5,162 bases of DNA from JBJXHB01 sp046160725 (GCA_046160725.1 JBJXHB010000329.1:1-5162), one strand, 5' to 3'. Positions 1-5,039 are shown, counted from the first letter of the stretch. The notes: generated from the sequence alone by a model not told the origin. Translations and numbers: made by a program.

Positions 1-67
1 CAACCCCTCCCTCTCCACATCCTCCCCCTGTCCCAACCCCTCCCTCTCCACAACCTCCCCCCTTTCC
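1..67. repeat. 33-bp pyrimidine-rich direct tandem repeat, two copies
   Basis: Bases 1-19 and 34-52 are identical 19-mers, and the following CCTCCCCC-type tails also align. This gives a 33-bp period with about two copies; the array may continue left of the window. The + strand is almost purely C/T with a few A and a single G before base 68. Because 33 is a multiple of three, the repeat stays open in the toxin frame and reads as a Pro/Ser/Thr/Leu-rich peptide. Its function is unknown. It could be a low-complexity intergenic repeat that has reached the toxin start. Confidence 0.85.
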
Positions 68-361
68 GTCCGCCAGACCGAAGAGTTTGTCGCATGGCTC
101 GATGCCCTGGAGGACAAGCGCGCACAGCTCCGCATCGCGGCTCGGATACGCCAGGCAGAAGCCGGCAGCCTTGGTGACTGGCAGCCCATCGAAGGAGAGG
201 TCGCCGAGATGCGGGTTCACTACGGTCCAGGTTTCCGGCTGTACTTTGTCCGCCGTGGCCGAGTGATCGTTGTCATGCTGAACGCAGGTGACAAGTCGAC
301 TCAGAAGCGCGACATCCGCCACGCCTTGAAGCTGGCTTCCGAACTTGGAGACGATTTATGA
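2..361 (+). CDS. HI1419-type RelE/ParE-superfamily toxin, 5' end without a start codon
   Basis: The protein matches the toxin of HI1419/HI1420-type addiction modules (RelE/ParE fold; relatives act as mRNA interferases or gyrase poisons, so the exact target is open). Family similarity begins at codon 68-70 (VRQTEEFVAWLDALEDKRA). It continues through a basic helix (RIAARIRQAEAGSLGDWQPI), the core strand motif RVHYGPGFRLYF and the C-terminal GDKSTQKRDI block. From base 68 it has about 97 residues, close to the family's roughly 100. Oddity: the few N-terminal residues and the initiator are missing. Between base 2 and the conserved region there is no in-frame ATG, GTG, TTG or CTG, only the tandem repeat. 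The real start lies left of the window, or the gene has lost its start. The stop overlaps the antitoxin start (ATGA), indicating translational coupling. Confidence 0.85.
   Translation, partial: NPSLSTSSPCPNPSLSTTSPLSVRQTEEFVAWLDALEDKRAQLRIAARIRQAEAGSLGDWQPIEGEVAEMRVHYGPGFRLYFVRRGRVIVVMLNAGDKSTQKRDIRHALKLASELGDDL
24..44 (-). other. Putative G-quadruplex motif
   Basis: Read on the minus strand from base 44 to 24, there are four G-runs of 3, 4, 3 and 5 bases separated by loops of 1 (A), 2 (TT) and 3 (ACA) bases. This satisfies the usual G3+N1-7 quadruplex rule with very short loops. Further G-runs lie at 4-7, 9-11 and 57-62. The G-rich strand would be the template strand of the downstream toxin gene. 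Folding is inferred from the pattern only. Confidence 0.55.
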
Positions 362-657
362 CCAAGACCAAGGCACCACTCAAGCTCGTGGCATTCGATG
401 CAGCTCGCTACCTCGATAACGACGAAGCAATCGCCGAGTACATGACTGCTGTACTTGAAGCGAACGATCCAGACCTGCTGCTCCTGGCACTCAGCGATGT
501 TGCTAGGGCCAAGGGTATGGCTCAAGTCGCCAAGGATGCGGGTCTTGGCCGCGAGAGCCTCTACAAGGCCCTTGCACCTGGGGCAAAGCCTCGCTTTGAA
601 ACAGTCATGAAGGTCGCACGCGCACTTGGTGTCAAGTTCACCGCTCAACCCGCCTGA
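358..657 (+). CDS. HI1420-type antitoxin of a type II toxin-antitoxin module (XRE-like HTH)
   Basis: This 99-residue protein is the expected partner of the toxin just upstream. It should bind and neutralise the toxin and, through its helix-turn-helix, repress the operon. The N-terminal segment (FDAARYLDNDEAIAEYM, about residues 13-29) is the usual opening of this addiction-module antidote family. The HTH covers about residues 54-90, with MAQVAKDAGLGRESLYKAL as the two DNA-contacting helices and FETVMKVARALGVKF as the closing helices. Length is normal for the family and the gene looks intact. Its ATG overlaps the toxin TGA by the ATGA arrangement, so it is probably translated by coupling. Toxin-before-antitoxin order is normal for this family. 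Hand-counted GC is about 54% over bases 361-480, well below the genes further right, which hints at separate acquisition. Confidence 0.92.
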   Translation: MTKTKAPLKLVAFDAARYLDNDEAIAEYMTAVLEANDPDLLLLALSDVARAKGMAQVAKDAGLGRESLYKALAPGAKPRFETVMKVARALGVKFTAQPA

Positions 658-717
658 GCGACACGTGCAAGGTGAGACCTGCACCCTCCAGCCGTACCAA
701 CCTGACGTATCAGGAGC

Positions 718-739
718 CCGCCAACCAAGAGAGTGGCGG
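718..739. repeat. Short inverted repeat before the GFA relic
   Basis: CCGCCA at 718-723 pairs with TGGCGG at 734-739 around a 10-base loop. It ends six bases before the Shine-Dalgarno AGGAGG at 745-750. It could be an mRNA hairpin or operator half-sites for the following gene, but a six-base stem is within chance in DNA this GC-rich. Confidence 0.3.
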
Positions 740-744
740 ACATG

Positions 745-750
745 AGGAGG
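745..750 (+). promoter_or_regulatory. Ribosome binding site selecting a TTG start
   Basis: AGGAGG lies five bases before the TTG at 756. That TTG is in frame with the CHCG motif, and its position gives the short N-terminus (HITDRCHCG) usual for GFA proteins. The ATG at 742 is in another frame. Confidence 0.6.
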
Positions 751-755
751 CTCAT

Positions 756-1052
756 TTGCACATCACCGACCGATGCCACTGCGGCGCCATCACGTCCTCG
801 GCAACGATTGACGCCGCTCGGGTCATGGCCTGCCACTGCACGGACTGCCAGGTGCTGGCCCACGGCCGGCAGCTTGAACCACCCCGGATTCTGAGGAGGC
901 TCCTTCGATCGAGAATTGAGCCAAACTGTGGAAGCAGCACACCCGTCCTCGGAGGTCTCACCTTGTCGATCTTGAAGTTGGCTGCCAACCGGAACCGGTC
1001 CTTGCCGCGGCTGCGAGCGCCAGGCCCCGCCTCGACCAGCCGATGGCGATAA
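756..1052 (+). pseudogene. Truncated GFA/CENP-V-type zinc protein (N-terminal third only)
   Basis: From the TTG start, residues 7-10 are CHCG and residues 26-32 are CHCTDCQ, giving the first two cysteine clusters (C7, C9, C26, C28, C31) of the glutathione-dependent formaldehyde-activating enzyme (GFA) fold. Similarity stops after about residue 34 (near base 858). The family normally continues with a glycine/serine-rich turn and, about 40 residues on, a CxxC that completes the structural zinc site. Here the frame instead runs through basic, low-similarity sequence to a TAA at 1050-1052 and has only a single further cysteine. The product would be 98 residues against the usual 115-135 and cannot form the full zinc site. 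I read this as a disrupted gene, the downstream part being replaced by foreign sequence. The retained Shine-Dalgarno suggests recent loss. It differs in sequence from both other GFA genes in the window. Confidence 0.75.
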
Positions 1053-1064
1053 AGGCAGCGCCGC
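859..1064. other. Unassigned segment replacing the GFA 3' part; possible mobile-element remnant
   Basis: No frame on either strand gives a protein I recognise. The plus strand from base 874 begins TGAACCACCCCGG, which resembles the TG-initiated terminal inverted repeats of IS3-family elements as I remember them; no matching opposite end is present in the window. A small inverted repeat GTTGGC-T-GCCAAC sits at 977-989. The segment also carries the presumed leader of the methyltransferase, with AAAGG at 1051-1055 nine bases before its ATG. The IS assignment is tentative. Confidence 0.3.
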
Positions 1065-1847
1065 ATGTCGCACTCCGATAGGGTCATCGATCAGTTCACT
1101 CGAATGGCGCACGGGTTTGCGACGGCGCCGCACATCCTGGACCGGGAGGTCCTTGACATCCTGCTGCGCCAGTCACTGGCCAGCCCAGCCGATCGGTCGC
1201 TGGACGTGGCATGCGGCGCGGGCATCGTGGCCTGTCACTTTGCCGCGGTGGTCCAGCACGCCACGGGCATCGACATCACACCCGCCATGCTGGTGAAGGC
1301 CAGAGAACGGCAAGCCTCCCTGCAGCTCGAAAACCTGACCTGGGATCTGGGCAGCAGCGACCGGCTGCCGTATGCCGATCATGCCTTCACGGTGGTCACG
1401 TCGCGGTATGCGCTTCATCACCTGGAGCAGCCGCTTGACACGCTTGCCGAGATGGTGCGCGTCTGCAAACCGGGCGGTACCGTCACCGTCGCGGACATCT
1501 GTGTCTCAGAGATGCCTGCCAAGGCAGCGCGGTTCAACGAGCTCGAGAGGCTCCATGACCCGACGCACGTGCGGGCCATGCCGCTGTCCGAGCATCTGTC
1601 CCTGTTCGCTGCCGTTGGCCTGTCGCCTGCATCGATCTCGCACTACAAGCTCGATTTCAAGCTGTCCCGCTTGTTGCAGGCGCTGGGACACCGTCCCGAC
1701 GCCGCCGCGGCGGCATCGGCGTTGGTCCTGGACTCCATCGCGACCGACATGCTCGGCACCGAGAGCCGGGTTGAGAACGGTGGGGTCGTTTTCTCCTATC
1801 CGATTGCCGTCATGACGGCCAGGAGGCCCGCTGCGGGAGGCGCATAG
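1065..1847 (+). CDS. Class I SAM-dependent methyltransferase, UbiE-like (Methyltransf_11 type)
   Basis: This complete 260-residue cytoplasmic enzyme is predicted to move a methyl group from S-adenosylmethionine to an unknown small molecule. The SAM-binding motif I is LDVACGAG at about residues 46-53. The acidic residue ending strand beta-2 is in GID (residues 68-70, D70). Motif II lies around SDRLPYADHAFTVV (98-111), followed by the helix SRYALHHL. The post-III segment is VRVCKPGGTVTVADI (131-145). ERLHDPTHVRAM (161-172) resembles the segment after motif III in UbiE-like enzymes. The start is the ATG at 1065, preceded by AAAGG at 1051-1055, and gives the familiar opening MSHSDRVIDQFTR. The true ubiquinone/menaquinone genes have other neighbours, so a housekeeping ubiE role is unlikely; the substrate cannot be told from sequence. 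No partner gene is directly adjacent. Confidence 0.9.
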   Translation: MSHSDRVIDQFTRMAHGFATAPHILDREVLDILLRQSLASPADRSLDVACGAGIVACHFAAVVQHATGIDITPAMLVKARERQASLQLENLTWDLGSSDRLPYADHAFTVVTSRYALHHLEQPLDTLAEMVRVCKPGGTVTVADICVSEMPAKAARFNELERLHDPTHVRAMPLSEHLSLFAAVGLSPASISHYKLDFKLSRLLQALGHRPDAAAAASALVLDSIATDMLGTESRVENGGVVFSYPIAVMTARRPAAGGA

Positions 1848-1953
1848 TCCATCTCCTTGACCGAATCAATCGGCCACCCGGCGCCGTCATCAGGCACACA
1901 TCAGCCCCGGCCAAGGACCTCTTCCATGTTCTGGACCACCCTCGGTTTTCCAG

Positions 1954-2184
1954 GTGGCCGCCTGGGTGGTACGCGCAGAGCTCGGTCGCGGGCCGAGAGA
2001 AGAGCCGCCGTCCGTTCTGCAACTTCAAGCCGGCGATCGGGTGCTGGTGCCCTTTGTCACCGGCCAGACGTTCCGCGCCGAGCGCGCTGCCAACGCCCGC
2101 CTGGGCGCATGGGTGGCGGCATTCGGCATCGCCGTTTCTCTCGTCGCCCTGACCGTCCAGTGGGCCAGGGTGCTGCTGCGCTGA
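1954..2184 (+). CDS. Hypothetical small protein with one predicted membrane segment
   Basis: A GTG start gives 76 residues. A stretch at about residues 50-75 (LGAWVAAFGIAVSLVALTVQ and on) is hydrophobic enough to be a transmembrane helix, preceded by a charged segment (FRAERAANAR) that would sit in the cytoplasm. No family is recognised. No Shine-Dalgarno is seen before the GTG. The frame stays open upstream to at least base 1921 without an ATG, so the N-terminus could be lost or displaced by a frameshift: an ATG at 1926 lies in a different frame. The hydrophobic run in this frame, against Arg/Pro-rich translations in the others, is the only argument that it is coding. It could be the tail of a degraded membrane protein gene. 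Confidence 0.35.
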   Translation: MAAWVVRAELGRGPREEPPSVLQLQAGDRVLVPFVTGQTFRAERAANARLGAWVAAFGIAVSLVALTVQWARVLLR

Positions 2185-2274
2185 GCCTGGCTGGCGCCGC
2201 GTGCGCCATCTCCCAGGCGCTGTACCTGGTTGGCCCGCCGCACCACGACGTTGGGTTGGCATCACTGGCGGGCC

Positions 2275-2290
2275 GCCCGGCCGGCCGGGC
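2275..2290. repeat. Perfect 16-bp GC palindrome
   Basis: GCCCGGCCGGCCGGGC is its own reverse complement and lies 44 bases before the DUF1801 ATG. It has no following T-run, so it is not a standard intrinsic terminator. It could be an operator, a hairpin in the leader, or chance in very GC-rich DNA. Confidence 0.4.
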
Positions 2291-2333
2291 CGCGCACGGT
2301 ACATTGGCCCGGCCGACCCGAATCTCAGCACTC

Positions 2334-2747
2334 ATGACCACCAAGGCCCGACACACCTCCCCGGCCGATACGTCCGATGCCGTGGAGACGCTGCTGAAGT
2401 CGCTGGACCATCCCATGAAGGCCGAGATACAGATGCTCCGCCGTGCCATCCTGGCCGCCGACCCGGGGGTCAAGGAAGGCGTGAAGTGGAACGCGCCGAG
2501 CTTCCGCACGGGCGAGTACTTCGCCACGACGAACCTGCGGGAGAAGGATGGCTTCAGTGTCATCCTGCATCTCGGCGCCAAGGTCCGCGCCATGGCGCCC
2601 GGCAGCCTGAAGGTCGACGACCCCGAGGGCATGCTGAAGTGGCTGGGCAGCGACCGCGCCATCGTGAGGTTCGCCAGCGCGGCTGACTTCAAGGCCCGCG
2701 AGGCCGCATTTGCGGCGCTCATCCGCGAATGGGTCCGCCATGTCTGA
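2334..2747 (+). CDS. DUF1801 domain-containing protein
   Basis: The 137-residue product matches small DUF1801 proteins, whose biochemical function is not established; some relatives act in iron or stress contexts. Visible family marks, with approximate residues, are: DHPMKAEIQMLRRAIL (25-40); a conserved core KWNAPSF (51-57) followed by EYFAT; the strand ILHLGAKVR (77-85); and near the C-terminus DDPEGMLKW (95-103) plus DRAIVRF (107-113). The ATG at 2334 is chosen because domain similarity begins shortly after it. The frame runs open to 1857 upstream, but that part has no similarity. No clear Shine-Dalgarno is present, which is unusual against the well-marked SRPBCC gene downstream. Length is typical, and the protein is probably cytoplasmic with no signal peptide. 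Confidence 0.88.
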   Translation: MTTKARHTSPADTSDAVETLLKSLDHPMKAEIQMLRRAILAADPGVKEGVKWNAPSFRTGEYFATTNLREKDGFSVILHLGAKVRAMAPGSLKVDDPEGMLKWLGSDRAIVRFASAADFKAREAAFAALIREWVRHV

Positions 2748-2982
2748 GGCCACGCCCCTCGGCTGAGGACGGCTCGGCCCGATCGCTCGGCCGCCCGCGC
2801 CAACCGTCGCGCTGGACGGGCCGGGCATCAAGGCGCATGTCCTGACGGCCTGCCACCTTGCGCGCAAGGCCATGGTGGTGGTGGCCCTGCTGATCGGCTG
2901 AGCCCAGGCGCAGCGCGGCCCGTGCTGTCGTCAGCGCGGTGTGCGAAAGTTGAGCCGCCCACCGGGCCTGTGCGCGGTGATG
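2748..2982 (+). other. Gap of about 240 bases before the SRPBCC gene, no recognised gene
   Basis: The interval holds a short stop-to-stop frame (2767-2901) ending in a hydrophobic run (AMVVVALLIG). It has no convincing start site and I recognise no family. There is an 8-bp direct repeat GCTCGGCC at 2772-2779 and 2785-2792. AHSA1-type genes are often preceded by an ArsR regulator, but none is visible here. Promoter elements for the downstream block may lie here but do not stand out. Confidence 0.4.
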
Positions 2983-2990
2983 AAGGAGGT
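2983..2990 (+). promoter_or_regulatory. Consensus Shine-Dalgarno deciding the SRPBCC start
   Basis: AAGGAGGT is a full match to the anti-16S consensus and lies five bases before the ATG at 2996. It overlaps the alternative in-frame TTG at 2990, so it rules that codon out as the start. Confidence 0.85.
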
Positions 2991-2995
2991 TGAAG

Positions 2996-3439
2996 ATGCA
3001 AGCACTCGATGCCCGCTCGGACGCCCGCAGCAGGGTCATTGCGGCCACGCCGGCGGAGGTGTTCGCGGCCATGCGCGACCCGAGAAGGGTCGAGCGGTGG
3101 TGGGGGCCGGATGGGTTCACCAACACGATCGAGCTGTTCGAGTTCCGGGACGGCGGCCGATGGCTGCTGACCATGCAGGGGCCGGACGGCCAGCGCTATC
3201 CGAACGAGAGCCGGTTCACGCGCATCGTCCCGGACCAGGTCTTCGAGATCGAGCACCTCAACGGTCATCACTTCCATCTGACGTTGGTCCTGACGCCCAG
3301 CGGTGATGGCACCGAGGTCGCCTGGCGACAGACCTTCGAAACGCCCGAGCACTACCAGGCACTGGCGGCCTTTGTCGCCGTGGCCAACGAGCAGAACCTG
3401 GACCGACTGGCTGCAGAGGTGCGCCGCGGCCCCACATAG
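2996..3439 (+). CDS. SRPBCC / AHSA1-like domain protein
   Basis: This 147-residue protein has the helix-grip START-like fold of the AHSA1 (activator of Hsp90 ATPase homologue 1-like) family. Bacterial members bind hydrophobic ligands in a central cavity; most have no known ligand. Diagnostic parts, with approximate residues, are: TPAEVFAAMRDPRRVERWWGP (18-38); the strand FEFRDGGRW with MQGPDG (about 49-65); YPNESRF (68-74); and the late strand LTPSGDGTEVAWRQTFE (about 100-116), followed by a long C-terminal helix that closes the pocket. The protein is complete and of usual length, without signal peptide. Translation should be strong given the consensus ribosome binding site. It opens a tight co-directional block with GFA, GNAT and GFA genes (69 bases to the next), so it is probably the first gene of an operon. 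Confidence 0.92.
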   Translation: MQALDARSDARSRVIAATPAEVFAAMRDPRRVERWWGPDGFTNTIELFEFRDGGRWLLTMQGPDGQRYPNESRFTRIVPDQVFEIEHLNGHHFHLTLVLTPSGDGTEVAWRQTFETPEHYQALAAFVAVANEQNLDRLAAEVRRGPT

Positions 3440-3508
3440 CTGCCGAGGCGGGCTGGCCGCCCGAGCGATGCAAGGCTTCCATACGCAACCATTGAGAAAG
3501 GCACCACC

Positions 3509-3904
3509 ATGCTCCAAGGCTCCTGTCACTGCGGCGCGGTCCACTGGACCTGGACGCATCCCGTGCTGCCCGAGGGCGCGACCGCCTGCAACTGCACGGT
3601 GTGCCGGCGGTACGGCGTCCTCTGGATCTATGACTTCGACGGCGAGGGGATCACCGTCGCCGGCCCGACGACGCCCTATGTCCGCGGCAAGGCGATCGCG
3701 TTCCACTTCTGCCCGTCCTGCGGCTGCGTGGCCTACTGGCGCGCCAGGCAGCCCGGCGAGGACGGCAGGACCCGGATCGCCGTCAATCTCCGCCTGACCG
3801 AGCCCGATGCCGTGGCCCGGGTGCCGATCGACCATTTCGACGGCCTGGACAAGTTCGAGGACCTGCCGCGGGACGGCAAGTGCGTCAGCGACATGTGGGC
3901 CTAA
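3509..3904 (+). CDS. GFA-family (CENP-V/GFA fold) zinc-binding protein
   Basis: This 131-residue protein is complete and of family length. Cysteines fall in the three GFA clusters: C6 and C8 (CHCG), C27, C29 and C32 (CNCTVC), and C68 and C71 (CPSC, followed by GC). By analogy with the studied formaldehyde-activating enzyme Gfa, the first and last pairs hold a structural zinc and the middle trio forms the second metal and glutathione site. Most family members, however, have no proven formaldehyde activity, so the substrate is unknown. The C-terminal part (IDHFDGLDKFEDLPRDGK, about 107-124) is typical of one GFA subgroup. AAAGG at 3497-3501 lies seven bases before the ATG. The GNAT gene follows after 27 bases, supporting co-transcription. 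It is only distantly similar to the GFA gene further right. Confidence 0.93.
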   Translation: MLQGSCHCGAVHWTWTHPVLPEGATACNCTVCRRYGVLWIYDFDGEGITVAGPTTPYVRGKAIAFHFCPSCGCVAYWRARQPGEDGRTRIAVNLRLTEPDAVARVPIDHFDGLDKFEDLPRDGKCVSDMWA

Positions 3905-3931
3905 CCGATCCGACAGCGCACCGAGGCCGCC

Positions 3932-4483
3932 ATGACCATCCTGCACACGGCGCGCCTGCGCCTGGAGCCGTTCGCCGAGCGGCATCTCGACGGCCTGCAT
4001 GCGATGAACCAGCTCCCGGAGGTGATGCGCTACATCAGCGGCCAACCGGAGACGCGCGAGCAGACGGCTGCCGGCATCGCGCGCGTCCAGCGCTGCTGGA
4101 CGGCCTGGGGCATCAGCTGGTGGGCCTTCATCGACCCGGCCAGCGGGCGGGTGGCCGGCGCAGGCTGCATCCAGTACGCCCGACAGCAGGCTGATCTGCC
4201 GGCCGACCTTTCGACCCTGAAAAGCAACCCGCTGGAGATCGGCTGGCGCCTGCACCCGGACTACTGGCGCCAGGGCCTGGCCAGCGAGGCGGCGTCCCGC
4301 ATGGCCGGCTTCGCCTTCGACGACCTCGCGGCGCCGGAGCTGATCGCGGTGCGCGACATCGACAACGCGGCATCGGCACGGGTGATGGACCGGCTGGGCA
4401 TGCGGTACCGGGGCATCGAGACCTGGTATGGCGAGGCGTTGCCCACGCACGTGCTGAGCCGCGATGCCTGGCTGCGGCGCTGA
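3932..4483 (+). CDS. GNAT-family N-acetyltransferase (RimJ/RimL type)
   Basis: This complete 183-residue protein of the Acetyltransf_3 branch uses acetyl-CoA to acetylate an amine. Targets in this branch include ribosomal protein N-termini and small molecules; the target here is unknown. The opening TARLRLEPFAERHLDGL (about 6-22) is the usual N-terminal strand and helix. Motif A, the CoA pyrophosphate loop, is in EIGWRLHPDYWRQGLASEA (102-120), with the Arg/Gln-x-x-Gly-x-Ala pattern RQGLAS. Motif B is DIDNAASARVMDRLGM (142-157), a common ending in RimJ/RimL-like proteins. WWAFID (63-68) supplies the central strand. GAGG at 3923-3926 precedes the ATG by five bases. It sits between two GFA genes with short gaps and is most likely translated from the same mRNA. 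Confidence 0.92.
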   Translation: MTILHTARLRLEPFAERHLDGLHAMNQLPEVMRYISGQPETREQTAAGIARVQRCWTAWGISWWAFIDPASGRVAGAGCIQYARQQADLPADLSTLKSNPLEIGWRLHPDYWRQGLASEAASRMAGFAFDDLAAPELIAVRDIDNAASARVMDRLGMRYRGIETWYGEALPTHVLSRDAWLRR

Positions 4484-4517
4484 ACCCGATCACCCCGACG
4501 GAGCACCACCGACCGAC

Positions 4518-5039
4518 ATGACCCCCCCATCGTCCTTTCCAGCCGAAGGCGGCTGCACCTGCCGGGCCGTCCGCTACCGCATGTCCAGCGCGCCGCTGGT
4601 GGTCCACTGCTGCCACTGCCGCTGGTGCCAGCGCGAGACGGGCACTGCCTTTGCGCTGAACGCCATGATCGAGTCGGATCGCGTCACCAGCCTGGGTGTC
4701 GAGCCCGAGATGATCGACACACCGTCGGAGAGCGGCCTCGGGCAGCGGATCGCGCGTTGCCCGGCCTGCAAGGTCGCGGTGTGGAGCCACTATGCGGGCG
4801 CGGGGCCGATCACGCGGTTCGTCCGCGTCGGCACGCTCGACGACCCGGACATCCTGCCCCCAGACGTCCACATCTTCACCGCGTCGCGGCAGCCCTGGGT
4901 CACGCTTCCGCCCGGCGCACGCGTCTTTGCCGAGTACTACGAGCGCGAGGACGTCTGGTCGGCCGAGAGCCTGCTACGCCGGCAGGTCTTGCTGCCGCGC
5001 ATCGAGGCCTGGCAGGCGCAGGCCGCACCGGGCCGCTAG
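4518..5039 (+). CDS. GFA-family zinc-binding protein, second subgroup
   Basis: The product is 173 residues, longer than the neighbouring GFA protein because of a C-terminal extension typical of another GFA subgroup (HIFTASRQPWVTLPPG, EYYEREDVWSAESLLRR). Cysteine clusters are C13 and C15 (CTCRAV), C32, C34 and C37 within HCCHCRWCQRETG, and C81 and C84 (CPAC). All seven metal-binding positions of the GFA fold are present, plus C31. The ATG at 4518 is preferred because the family start lies just before GGCTC. The in-frame ATG at 4464 lies inside the GNAT gene and would add 18 unrelated residues. The ribosome site is weak (GGAG at 4500-4503, 14 bases away), so coupling to the GNAT gene is plausible. 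Its TAG overlaps the stop of the opposing transposase; the C-terminus nevertheless looks complete. Activity is unproven. Confidence 0.9.
   Translation: MTPPSSFPAEGGCTCRAVRYRMSSAPLVVHCCHCRWCQRETGTAFALNAMIESDRVTSLGVEPEMIDTPSESGLGQRIARCPACKVAVWSHYAGAGPITRFVRVGTLDDPDILPPDVHIFTASRQPWVTLPPGARVFAEYYEREDVWSAESLLRRQVLLPRIEAWQAQAAPGR

Larger units (their letters stand above)
1848..2333. other. Gene-poor stretch between methyltransferase and DUF1801 gene
   Basis: This stretch of 486 bases has one doubtful small ORF (1954-2184) and no recognised family, RNA gene or convincing promoter. The DUF1801 frame is open back to 1857, but that extension is Arg/Pro/Ala-rich, without domain similarity, and looks like an accident of high GC. 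A perfect 16-bp palindrome lies at 2275-2290, and a small 5-bp stem (GGCGC/GCGCC) at 2193-2207 just after the small ORF. It may be eroded coding DNA. Confidence 0.5.

Noticed and set aside
645..1133. Minus-strand frames across the GFA relic region (645-1133 and 752-1087)
   Set aside because: They run opposite the clear GFA cysteine motifs and the methyltransferase start, and show no recognisable domain or ribosome site.
1857..2333. N-terminal extension of the DUF1801 frame to give a 296-residue protein
   Set aside because: The added part is Arg/Pro-rich and unlike any DUF1801 protein. The ATG at 2334 gives the normal family length.
2057..2803. Minus-strand open frame of 248 codons opposite the DUF1801 gene
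   Set aside because: Antisense shadow of the DUF1801 gene with low-complexity composition and no recognised motif.
3447..3461. Hairpin GGCGG/CCGCC just after the SRPBCC stop as a terminator
   Set aside because: The stem is only five bases, no T-run follows, and the downstream GFA gene is closely spaced, so an intrinsic terminator is not supported.
2828..4450. Very long minus-strand open frame of 540 codons
   Set aside because: It lies antisense to three well-supported genes, its translation is Arg/Pro/Ala/Gly-rich with no domain, and such antisense frames are expected in high-GC coding DNA.
658..4517. Integron gene-cassette array, suggested by small same-strand genes of mixed function
   Set aside because: Cassette arrays need attC sites between genes. 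GTTGGGT at 2251-2257 and GCCTAAC at 3898-3904 fit single core motifs, but neither has a complementary partner at the right distance, and several gaps are too short for attC.
4464..4517. Earlier ATG at 4464 for the last GFA gene
   Set aside because: It would start inside the GNAT gene and add 18 residues with no family similarity.
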